Source: Pomphorhynchus laevis
Taxonomy: Eukaryota > Acanthocephala > Palaeacanthocephala > Echinorhynchida > Pomphorhynchidae
DNA length: 64,000 nt
Direction of reading: 5' to 3'
Assembly: GCA_012934845.2 (NCBI GenBank)
Contig: WNNJ02001259.1
Coordinates: forward strand, 57,906-121,905
A program made the position numbers and the translations under genes. Below, piece after piece: positions 44,025 through 54,600 of this stretch (its first letter is position 1; each line of letters opens with the position of its first letter). The notes beneath the pieces were generated by a model. That model was not told the DNA's origin and made no database searches. It worked only from the letters and a program-made list of their open reading frames with translations.

Positions 44025-45655
44025 ACTATTCTGGAAATTACCACTGCTGTATATGGAAAAAAGAATGGTTCTAAAAAGGCTTGAGGCTTCCGGTTGTGGT
44101 TGTTTCTCTGATACAGTAACATGTTGGAAATTCAAAAGAAAATAATCCTTACTACAAAGCAAACTTAGTGCCACTAAACTTCTCTGCTAAGTTCCGAAGG
44201 TGTCTCACCTGTGATGGCCTTGGTTGCGGTGTGGAGTTCGGAAGCGTAAGTCCTTTAAGAAGACGGGCAGTGGAAGGCTTCTTCAGACTAGAAGAAAAAA
44301 GCTTTATATTAAGTGATGTGTTCGATTAGAAGGGAGGTATGGAGATCATGCGATAAGACCGCTGGCCTCCGTCTGCTAGAATCCTCTCCTTATGTGGTAC
44401 TAATCCTTCCATTTTTGCTTATATATTCTAATTTTTGACAAAATTTTTCCACATACGGTTGTATTTCTAATAAAATCTTTATTATTACTAATGTTTAATA
44501 TCCTATATTGTCAAAAGTTTTGCAATTGTATCTTTGTTTTATTTTAGAAGAATCCCTATCTAGTCGTTTTGATTAATGTTTCTTAAGTAGCTATTCGTCA
44601 TCAAACATTCGAATATTGGATGCAGTTTTTGATGATTTATGCGACTGAGTCGCATAAATAATAATTATCTTTATTGTTCAGCTTTCGTTAATAATTATCA
44701 ACAAGTTGTCCAGCATTCGCCGAAACAATGGGTTTTAAAAATAGTTACTGTTATTTTGTGAAAACTGTTTGAATTTAATTATTTGCCATCATTTAATGGA
44801 ACGATAAGTTCCTAGAATTTGTAAAAAGTTAGTAATTCCCGTTTCATGTTAATCCACTACTCTAAATTCCTTTGATTCATTCTACAAAATCATGTAGCCG
44901 AAATCTGGCCATGTTTCTTGCATGTATAAATCAGAATGATAGTGCTGTTCGTCTGACATAGCTATTTCAATTATCTGGCTACTGTATTATATCATGATTA
45001 AGAATTGTTCGTTACGTCAATCCGCGATATTAATTTTAAACCGCAAATAAAAACTTTGATTGTATTCGATTAATATTAATAAACTGAAAATTTTTTCAAC
45101 GTCTTAGTCCTTTGATATTGTAGATTGAGGGGCCGTTGTCGCTATGAGTATTTATCCTTAGATTGTACAAATAATATCTTTTACATATTTGAGTTCTTTT
45201 ACGATTGAGCCCTTTTCCCAATATTAAAGTGGTATTTATAAGGAAAATATTATTATTTTTAATTATAATTTCCAGTTTTTATAAATCGCTAAAATATCAG
45301 TTTCGCGACTATCTAGTTTTGCCTTATTTTGCCAAGAATAAATTGATTTGATATTTTTAACGAATAAAAATACTTTAATTGAATTTTAATTTTTATCTTT
45401 ATTTTTATGAATATTTTTTAATTCACTAAAGTTAAATACTTTATTCACACTGAGGAAATTTATTACGCTACCTCTTGATTAAATGATTACCTTTATTGCT
45501 GCCATTAAAATCTAAAAGAGTTTTGTTTGCGCCACGACCCAAATGACAAAATTAGTTATTTCCAAAACGTCGTTTACTGAAATCGATTCTGGTTTGTCAA
45601 TTAGCGCATTAAAAATATTTTCGTAAAATTGATGCAAATTTTGAAATTGCTAACT
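44025..45655. other. Intergenic, no gene recognised
   Basis: 44025-44400 is less AT-rich but shows no RNA or protein signature I recognise. 44400-45655 is AT-rich non-coding sequence. This is the right edge of the retroelement block. Confidence 0.45.
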
Positions 45656-45659
45656 GAGA

Positions 45660-45965
45660 CGTTAAATGAATCAAATCAGATAACTGACTTTACGTATTTT
45701 ATACGATATATAAATAAAGATTTTATACAATTTATATATCAAGTTATAATTTAAAAATTGAAATTTTAAATAAAAGTCGATTTGTATGAATTGACTAATA
45801 AATAACAGACGATTCATAAGAATAAGGAATAAGGAATGTTTCGACCCATATTCATCGACCCAACATAGCAGCCAGGCTAAATGCATGCTAATTTCGTATA
45901 TCCTATGATGAAATTTAATTATCTTGTATACCTTATTCTAATACAAAGCATTTGCTCCAATACAA
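45660..45965 (+). repeat. HR repeat copy, core partly deleted
   Basis: It runs from the outer motif AATCAGATAACTGACTTTACG through the AT arm, the hairpin (GTCGATTTGTATGAATTGAC, slightly altered) and AAGAATAAGGAATAAGGAA. The left core arm is missing, but CGACCCAACATAGCAGCC, TGCATGCTAATTTCG, AAATTTAATTATC and TTCTAATACAAAGC are kept. Confidence 0.7.
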
Positions 45966-46786
45966 ACCGATTTCTGGAGGATGATCTAACTTTTATTTAC
46001 ATGCCTCCGGTTAAAATTTAATGTTATAATAACCTCACAAACAAATTTTCGAACCAGATTAAGATGATTCCATTGATTTGATTCCACAAATCAATGGTTT
46101 GGCTGTACCGGCCTTAACCAAGGGGATATAACTACGTAAAGCATCAAAATGGTAATTGAGATATTGTATTAGACATGCATTGCCATGACATAAATAACAT
46201 ATCAGTCGTTGGCCCGATCGCACTTACAGGGCACCGCTTACCTTAAAATACATAGCGTCGATACCATTGAAGTTGTAATACTTAGCCTACCCTGACCTAT
46301 ATAATGCAACTATTTTTTATTAGGTGGTGTTTGTAACACATCATAAAGCTACTTGCCAAGGCATAATCATTACTTGTCCAAGGATGAATTTATATATACC
46401 TAGGGACGTTACTTTCCTAAACTAGTCTACCCATTGCCCTTTGTAGCTATTAGGCCAAAACCTGTATTTTGATCCGATCTCGGTTCGCCGAACTTCGAAT
46501 CGTATCTCTGATACTGATCCCGTATATGCCGAGAGGAATACAAAAATTGAATCTCGTTACGTTCTAGAATTTAACCTTACGGTGATCATCGAATCTAAAT
46601 TTTAAAGGTCAATTTTTGAAATAGGGATTTTCTCAAAACATTTTTAAAACCTCTCTGGATGTGACGATATGACACGAATGATTTTTGAGCGAAAAATAAA
46701 GTAGTATGTTCACTGTGCTCATTTGAACATGTGAAATCTAAAACGTTTCAGATTTTTGTAAACATAATTTTATATAATTTTCTAGA
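45966..46786. promoter_or_regulatory. eIF5A upstream region with 3' splice acceptor at 46784-46785
   Basis: Non-coding DNA upstream of eIF5A. A perfect 11-bp palindrome lies at 46070-46097 (CCATTGATTTG). The pyrimidine-rich TTTTCTAG ends at 46785, two bases before the ATG, and a second TTTCAG lies about 35 nt earlier. An acceptor this close to the start implies either a 5' UTR intron whose first exon lies upstream or spliced-leader trans-splicing. No donor was identified. Confidence 0.4.
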
Positions 46787-46787
46787 A

Positions 46788-49700
46788 ATGGAAGATGGTG
46801 AATTCGATGATCAGTTCGTATCCGGCGATGCCGGTGCATCAAAAACAATTCCAACCCAATGTTCAGCCTTAAGGAAAGGCGGTTTTGTCGTAATCAAAAA
46901 CAGGCCATGCCGAATTACTGAGACATCAACCTCAAAGACAGGCAAGCACGGACATGCAAAAGTCCATCTGGTCGGAGTGGATCTGTTTACTGGCAAAAAA
47001 CTTGAGGATATATGTCCTTCAACACATAACATGGAGGTCCCTCACGTCGCCCGAACTGATTATTCAGTAAGTACTCTGAAGATGTTTCGAATTGACTTTG
47101 TTTGAGTGGTTCTGATTTTGTCATTTGTAGATTAGGATTTTTGAAATATGTGATCGATTTGTTTGACTGCATGATTTATCAATCTATCTTATTGAACATG
47201 TGCTTATTTTCTCCGTTCGCGCCATTATTTAAAAAACTTAAATCTAAATATTTAAAATTTAAATTCTAAAGTATTAACCAAATTTTTTCTTTAAGTAGTA
47301 GTTTTTTTAATAGTGTAAGACAATTATAATGTAAGAAATCAAGCAAGAGAACCTTCTAATTCTTGTTTTTTTTTGTTAATTGGCAATATTTAGTAAAATC
47401 TGGGATTACATATGTAATTATAATCTTAAAGGTTCACTTTTTTTTATTTCGTTATCAATGTACGTTTATACTGATCTGATTTTTCAATTTGTTCTTTCTA
47501 AATTACTTTTTTTTATCTAGCTTATGGATATTGATCACGAAGGCTATCTTTCATTGGTTGATGAAAACAATAACGTCCGCGACGATCTTAAAATTCCTGA
47601 AACTGACTTGGGTAAGTTACATTTTTAAAATTCTAATATTTAATATTTTAGTTATAAAATGATAAAATCGATATATTAATATGATATTATTTGCAAATGT
47701 TTAGCATAAAATCGCAATTAATTTCATCAACTGAAAATGTGAAATTCCTCACTGTATATTCCGAATGTTCCGTTGCGAAAGCTTATGTTTTGGAAAATTA
47801 TTATTGTTTTAGAATGGTATTTTTATTTAATTATAAAACTTTTTATGTTAATTAATTATGATTTTTACAATATAAATTTTATAAGAAATAAAAAAACACT
47901 ATATTATTTAGCAACAATCTATAACAACAAAATTCTATTTTTGATTTGATAATTTGGTTTTTAAAAATATTATGATTTATATTTTGTAATTTCATATATT
48001 AAAATTACAAATATAAATATAATTCCATATATTTGATCGAATATATGCTATTTTATTCTAATACAAAGTATATTATTTATTATCTTTCTGCTAATGATTT
48101 TAAATTTATTTTTAATATTATTGTGTTGATTTATATATTTTACTATTTTTACTAACATAGCAGCGGGGCCAAACACATGCTGATGACGTATTTCATCTGA
48201 TTATAATTTGATTAAAGAGTATCTTATTCTAATACAAAGTATATTATTTATTATCCATCCATAAAAAATTTCTGCTAATGATTTAAAAATTTATTTTTAA
48301 TATTATTGTGTTGATTCGTATATTTTACTATTTTCTGTTTGATGTTATTTTTATAGTAACCTGGTTTAAAATATGTATCTATTAAATTATTTAAATGATT
48401 TTGAAGAAAGCCAATATCATTACATATTGTTGCAATTCTTAAAATTTCATTATTTAATGTATTATATTTTATATTATATGGTATGCATGAATGCTCATGC
48501 AAAAATATGTTTCTTGTAAATTTAAACATGTCATCTTTACGATATAAATTAATAGTAGTTTTAGTTAATGTTCATATCTAGATATACACCTTCTTTATCA
48601 TCAATATTCGTTTTGTTAAGAATAAGGCTTTATGGATAAATGTGCTCACTAATTGAATAAAAATTATTAGAATTTTTTAATAATTCAGATTTCTTTTTTA
48701 AACAGTTATGAACAAATTCATTTACTAAGTCAGCTATTCTAAAGTCAGCTTCAATTGGGCTACTATTACCACCCATTGGAACACCTTTTACTTGTCTAAA
48801 TATAGATGTCCCTACTTTTAAATAATTTTGATTTATCAAAATATTTAAGGATTCTATTAATTCAATTTTATCCATATATTTATATTTATTTGATGGTTTA
48901 ATTTTTGTTAGATAGGCGTTATAATTATTATAACATATATATGTATATCTTTTTCCGAATATAAGGTTAATTAATTTTACTAACGCTTCTTTAATATCTA
49001 CTAAATCTAGATTTGTATAAAGCGTACTAAAATCGTATGTATTTATATTTTGAAAATTTATTCCTTTTGTCTGTTCTAAAAATTCTTTTGTAGAATTAAT
49101 ACTGAAATAGTGTTTTATACCAGTATTAATTTCGATTAACTTGCAATATTTTTAAAGTGTGCTTTAATTGCTTGAAGTATTTTATTCATATAGACATAAA
49201 GTGGTTTTAATGTACATTTAAGCGCACTACATATGAACCTAGGTTTTATTGGATTTTTATGTAATTTTGGATTCCAATATAATATAGGTATAGTTTTATT
49301 ATCTGATTCAACCTTTATACCCTTTTTATCCATTATAGAACAGTGACTTGTAATGATTGTTTCTAAATTTAATGAATTTGTAATTTCTAAATTTGTAATG
49401 ATTGTAATATTATTGTAATAATATTTATTAAGATTTTTTTCTCATATTAGTTTATGTAATTACAAATTATTTAATTTATAATAACCCATTTTTCAATATC
49501 AGTTTAATCTAAATTAGTATAAATTTGAGAATTTCTATTTTCGAAAATATGTTTCTTGTAAATTTAAATATGTCATCTTTACGATATAAATTAAAAGATT
49601 AAGTATAATTATTGATTAATTATATTAATTTTAACATAATTAATCATGCTAAATTTTTTTATTTTTTTTTAATTTTCGTAAGAATAATTAGATAGTTTAA

Positions 49701-49987
49701 TTCTTTAAGAATTAAACCATCGCAATAATGCTTTTAATAAAATACTGATAAAGAAGTGAGTTATTAAATACTGATAGTTTAGGTTTACATGTATTTTAAC
49801 TTCAACTAATAGTTGCATAAGTTTGCACCAATTACCAAAATTAATTCAGCCCCTGGTCTTAATTGATTTTTACATAATTTTAGGCGAGCAGATTAAAACC
49901 AAATTTGAAGCAGATGATCCTATAAAAGTCACTGTACTGAAGGCTATGGATGAAGAATCCATTATCGGATACAAAGCTGATCAGTAA
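46788..49987 (+). CDS. EIF5A: Translation factor eIF5A, three exons
   Basis: Exons 46788-47066, 47521-47611 and 49884-49987; the donors read GTAAG and the acceptors CTAG and TTAG, and phases join without a break to 157 codons plus stop. eIF5A is the hypusinated factor that helps ribosomes pass stalling sequences and terminate. Exon 1 has the signature [39 protein letters not shown] with the hypusine-site lysine (K53, in TGKHG), then [19 protein letters not shown]. Exon 2 gives the OB-fold part ([18 protein letters not shown]) and exon 3 the C-terminus ([18 protein letters not shown] to IGYKADQ). Human eIF5A is 154 aa. The start follows an acceptor-like TTTTCTAG. Intron 2 (2.27 kb) holds an HR fragment and a dead Penelope-like RT. 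A damaged copy of exon 3 lies at 59070. The gene looks functional. Confidence 0.95.
48155..48255 (+). repeat. HR repeat, 3' core fragment in eIF5A intron 2
   Basis: Contains AACATAGCAGCGGGGCCAAA, ATGCTGATGACGTATTTCATC and TTCTAATACAAAGTATATT. The hairpin and left core arm are absent. A 45-bp stretch around it (TTCTAATACAAAGTATATTATTTATTATC... near 48057 and 48230) is locally repeated. Confidence 0.65.
48275..49360 (-). pseudogene. Penelope-like (or related GIPMGGN-type) RT remnant
   Basis: In three frames on the minus strand: [82 protein letters not shown], then ISEHIYP[12 protein letters not shown], GVYLD, and [12 protein letters not shown] with [14 protein letters not shown]. The order and motifs match intron-tolerant RTs related to Penelope-like elements. 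The block that should carry the YxDD catalytic pair, between the EFVHNCL helix and [12 protein letters not shown], is missing, leaving no active site. A second copy of a 40-bp C-terminal piece (48509-48552) occurs at about 49548-49590. It lies antisense within eIF5A intron 2, so it is tolerated by splicing. Confidence 0.7.
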
Positions 49988-50388
49988 CATATTTTACTAA
50001 AAAGAATTAATCGGGAGCAGACAATTACGGCTATTTACTGTTCTCGTCTCTTTTATTCAATGCGCTGTCTAAATGTTAAAAAGATCTGATGCTTCTTCGA
50101 TTTTTTATATAGCGCTTGTTTTTTAGCAAAGAGATTACACCTGTTTAAACGAGCAATTTCGAAAGCTCTTTTTAGCCTTATCAATACTATGGGTGGTCAT
50201 CAATCGTAGTAAAAACAACAATTTCCTTACTTTGATACTTAATCGTTCGTCACGAATCATTTGAATTAATTTGGACACGATACATTTGTAAACAAGCTTT
50301 TGGATAACTTAAAATGGCATATAAAATTGATATGAAATCAAATTAAAAAATTTTCGATTGCAAAAGAAACATATTTTAAAATACTTTT

Positions 50389-51269
50389 TTTTGCAATTGT
50401 TCAAAATTGCAAATCCATCATGCATTTTAAAAAATTGTAAATTTTAAATTATTAAAACATACCACCTATGTTTTAATAAATGGAATTAAAAATCAAAAAA
50501 ATTAAACTTAAACGTAATCCCTAATGTTTTCAATTTAAACACGCCCTTTTTAGCATATTGGACCTTTTTTTACTGTTTAATTCTACTATATATTTTAAAT
50601 TCTATTTACACTAGGTTTACGTCTGTAACTATAAATTCTTCTTTTTCAATACTTAAAATGTTCTGATATTTTTGCTACTTTATAGGATTTCTGAATAATT
50701 TTTTTGATATCGATCTTTTAAATTGATTTATTTTTATTTCGTCGACCTTGCTTTAAAATTAGATATAATAGAAATAATGGGTTGAAATCAATTATCTTTC
50801 GTGGGTTGCGTGAGAACATGAGAGCAAAAGGATTCTTACATTTTTACTATTTCACCGATTCGGAGTAACTAAATACATGTGTCTTCTGATAATCGGTATC
50901 TTTGAATATATTTCATCAGCTCAATTATTCTTAAATTATCAGATGATCATATTTAATGATGTTGCATGTCACGTCGTACATCATTTTGGTTTAAAGCGCT
51001 TAAAATCACTTGCCTCTAATGAATATTGATATCATAAAGACGATGAATGGTTGATTTAATATCTTCAGAGTTTGATTTGATTTTAATTAAAAAAATATTT
51101 TATTAATATTAATAAAATTATAATTTTGTTGACCCTTCATTTTAGTTTATATTTTTATTGTTGTTCGCTATTCGGATTTGCATATCTGCAATAATAAATC
51201 GATTGCCCGTAAAAATTTAAATATTTTTGAAAATGCATGATGGATTTGCAATTTTGAACAATTGCAAAA
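50389..51269. mobile_element. 881-bp element with 40-bp terminal inverted repeats, copy A
   Basis: 50389-50428 (TTTTGCAATTGTTCAAAATT...) and 51230-51269 are exact reverse complements over 40 bp. The interior is AT-rich and non-coding. This is the form of a MITE or deleted DNA transposon. The target duplication is unclear in the surrounding A/T runs. It lies between eIF5A and RPL12 and was carried along in the segmental duplication. Confidence 0.65.
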
Positions 51270-51574
51270 TAATGTTTTTTCTGTAATCATCACTTTTTAA
51301 AGTTGATTTTATTTCGATTTTGTCAATTCTATTTTTCAATTTCCTTGTACATGTGTCGAGTAAAGATGTGTATTAAATTTATAATTGTATTTTAAGTTTA
51401 TTTGAACCAACATAGTTTAGCTGGATCATCGAGTTTATTGATCGAAGAAATATCGATCATCGAACTCGAAGTTGAGATAAGTGCAAATGTGCTTTAGTGA
51501 ATAATTTTTTAATTTAAGTATGAAATGACAATGTAAATTGTTTAAAATTTTCTGTTATTTTATCATTAGTTAAT

Positions 51575-51604
51575 AATGAATGTTCTTTCAGATTGTTTAC
51601 TTAA
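51575..51604 (+). promoter_or_regulatory. Acceptor-like site 13 nt before RPL12 start
   Basis: TGTTCTTTCAG ends at 51591 and the ATG is at 51605; the same arrangement is kept in copy B (AG 61405-61406, ATG 61420). It reads as a 3' splice site giving a very short 5' UTR, either trans-spliced or from a 5' UTR intron. Confidence 0.4.
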
Positions 51605-54600
51605 ATGGAATCAAAGTTTGATCCAACTGCCGTTTACACAGGTATAGCGAGTTTCCGAAAGAAATATTTATTTTTTAAACATTATTTTAGTGTTCATCAA
51701 ATGCCGAGGGGGAGATATTCTTCCCGAATATTTGCTTGCACCCAAATTTTTTGGCTTTGATTTTGTAAGCTAAACAATTTATATTATAAAATAAAAATCC
51801 GAATAAAAAACCTAAAATTTTAATTTTTACACTGAATAACTTATGCTCTGAAGTTGCCGTTATTGAATACTAAAAACCTGCTGTTCCCAAGATTATTTAC
51901 TTCGTATTTTTCATTATGTATTGATAAATGTTTTTGTTTAGGAGCTTCTGAATAGAAACTTCAGAGTAGAAAGTTTTATTCTCTCATTCTTTTATTCAAT
52001 TAAAAAAGTGTTTTGACGTTAATAATGCGACTGTGGCTTCGATTTGCTGCAAATCGAAGCAACAATCACATTCTTAACGTCAAAACCCTTGTTCGATTAA
52101 ATTACTGTTTTTATTAAACCTCAAACATTTAGCACGAATAATCGATATAATGATTCAAAATCACCGCGTATACAGAGCTGGTGCGTTGATTTATATAGCG
52201 AAATTTACATAACAGGCCTGCAAAGCCTGTATACTTGATTTCAACCCACACAAGTTTTTGAAATTAAAATAACAATAAAAGCTGTTTAAATGACATCGTA
52301 ACAATACATTTTCAAAATGATAACATCACACGAGATGTTAGTTAATGCGTTTGATATAAAAGTTGCAAATGAAATAAAGAGTATGGATAGTAGCCAGAAA
52401 ATATGTAGTGATAATTTGGGATTAGAAAACACGACCAATTTGCTAACCATTATGCTTATTTTCGGAAATGCTGAGCAATAAAACGAATTCATTTGTATAT
52501 TTCGCTATCTTCCGGTAAAATAACAAAAAGAAACGTACAATTTGTTGATCAATATAATATTTATAGTTTTATGAATTGATTTTGATTTAATTATTGATTT
52601 CAATTGAAATATGACTAAATGACGATTAATAATTTTTAATTATTAATATAATAATTAAATTTAGCTGAATTTAAACATTTGCTAAATATTCATTTGCTTG
52701 TTTAAAGGGAACAACGTTTGTTTTTCTAAAGGCACAGGCATATATAATTTCGTCTGTTAGTAATTTTACTCTGCTACACTAATCAAAGAATCTATAGTGT
52801 AGCCTTACTAGACAACAAAGAGAATAAGGTTGTTTAAAATTATTCGTTTTTTCGATATTCTTGAGGTCATTCGCTGTCGAGCCAGATCTTATGTTGATTC
52901 GATATCTTTCCAGACTACAAAGGAACCTCGGTCATATGTAACTGCGGCTGTCGGTTGTTCCTCAGATTTCATAGCCATACATTAAATTAGAAAAATTTTA
53001 CCGACTATGGGAACGAATATTGAGCGATAAATATAAAACTACCCGAAGGCACATTTGTTCCTTTGCTATGACGAATTTATAAAAACAACGTATTAGCTAA
53101 TCAGATAAGTCACTTAGCTCATTATTCATCTGAAAATCAGATGTGGCTTAGACTGCCACACCCCGGAATTTACAATACATCAGATTATGCCATACTTAGA
53201 CAGGACAGACTGTTGGATGAATTAACGAAATGGCAATTTGGCTAGTGTATCACAAATGATTCTGCACCCCTGATAATTAAAAATAATCTTTTTAATTTTA
53301 ACTTCGATTTCATTTGACTGTATTTTATATTTGGTTTATTTTGTAGCGATGGAATGAAATAAAATTTATTGCAAAAGAAATTAGCGACATAACTAAAGAT
53401 TATAAAGATCTCAAAGTCACTATCCAATTTACCGTTCAGAATCGAAAGTTGGAGATGATGGTAGTTCCTACGGCAAGTTCTTTAATCATAAAAGCATTAA
53501 ACGAACCACAGAGAGACCGAAAGAAAGTAAAAAATGGTAAATGTTAAATATCGGCAAATAATTTTCGATAAAAGCCTCGTTACAAACAAACATTTCTTTC
53601 TATTGCTAACCCAAGGCTTTGAATTTAAAAAATAAAGGTGTTTATCTCATTTTAATAAATCAAGGCGGTAAACTCGGTGCTTTTGTTAACTAATGTTAAT
53701 ACCACGATTATTTATTGGTAGAAAATGGGACTATACAAAATAACATTGTTAAGGAACATCGTTATTATTGCAACTGTATTTCTCCAAAATCTCGTGTTTA
53801 AAATCCGAGCAGAAAAGTTTATTAACAATAGAGTTATCTTCAGGGATCATTAAACTGTTTATAGTCAAACTGTGAACATATACTTATGTTAAATATATCT
53901 AGATTTCGTTTTGATGGTGCTGTTCTGTTGATTACCTCTAATATTAATTATATTAAATGGAATATTTATTAATTGGTTTATAAAAATTAGGTTGTATATA
54001 TTGCTAACACAAATCAGAAATATTCTTTAAGAAACAATCAATTTATTTAATTTAATGAAATGTAATTTATTTAAAAATTATTATTTGTTTATAATAAAAG
54101 CTTAAAATCAAAAAGGAAATAAAGTTTTCAATTTATAAATTCATAAAGACATTAATAAGCGATACTTTTACAAAAATCAACATTATGGAAAATCTTAAGA
54201 TCAAAATATTTTAAATTTCTGAGTATATTGGACATAATACGTGGACTGAGTTAAATTATATGATTTATTAGAAACCTTCCTTAGTGATCATGATACCTGT
54301 TAATTTGCCGATATTAAAATCTAAGTTCCATACAAATGGCAGTACTACTGAACAGTATATATTTAATTATGCGAAATCTTTTACATCAATAAAAACCGTT
54401 TATATTAGTTTGTTAATGAACTATTTTGCTATATCCCATTTAGGTTCAATTATATGATCAAGATATAAATCAAGAAATAAATGGGTCACAAGAAAAAATA
54501 TTGACTACAAAATTGTGATCAGTAATTGGATCACAATTAATAGATCAATAAATAAATTATTTTGAAATATATATATTTTTTTAAAGTTTTATATATTTTA

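Larger units (their letters stand above)
49789..53210. repeat. Segmental duplication, copy A
   Basis: Matches 58974-64000. Offset is 9214 bp from the eIF5A stop to 51496, then 9815 and 9869 further on because copy B has a 601-bp extra block and AT indels near 61610-61690. After 53108 copy B has another 925-bp block before similarity resumes (53109-53210 with 63903-64000). Long stretches are about 99% identical by eye. The eIF5A intron/exon 3 part and RPL12 exon 2 are clearly more diverged. Confidence 0.9.

Noticed and set aside
44160-44400. 5S rRNA or other RNA gene
   Set aside because: Compared mentally with 5S rRNA and tRNA patterns; no box elements or stems in register.
52286-52492. 68-codon minus-strand ORF repeated at 62155-62361
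   Set aside because: Conserved only because it lies in the segmental duplication. It is in an RPL12 intron and lacks family similarity or codon-type conservation evidence.
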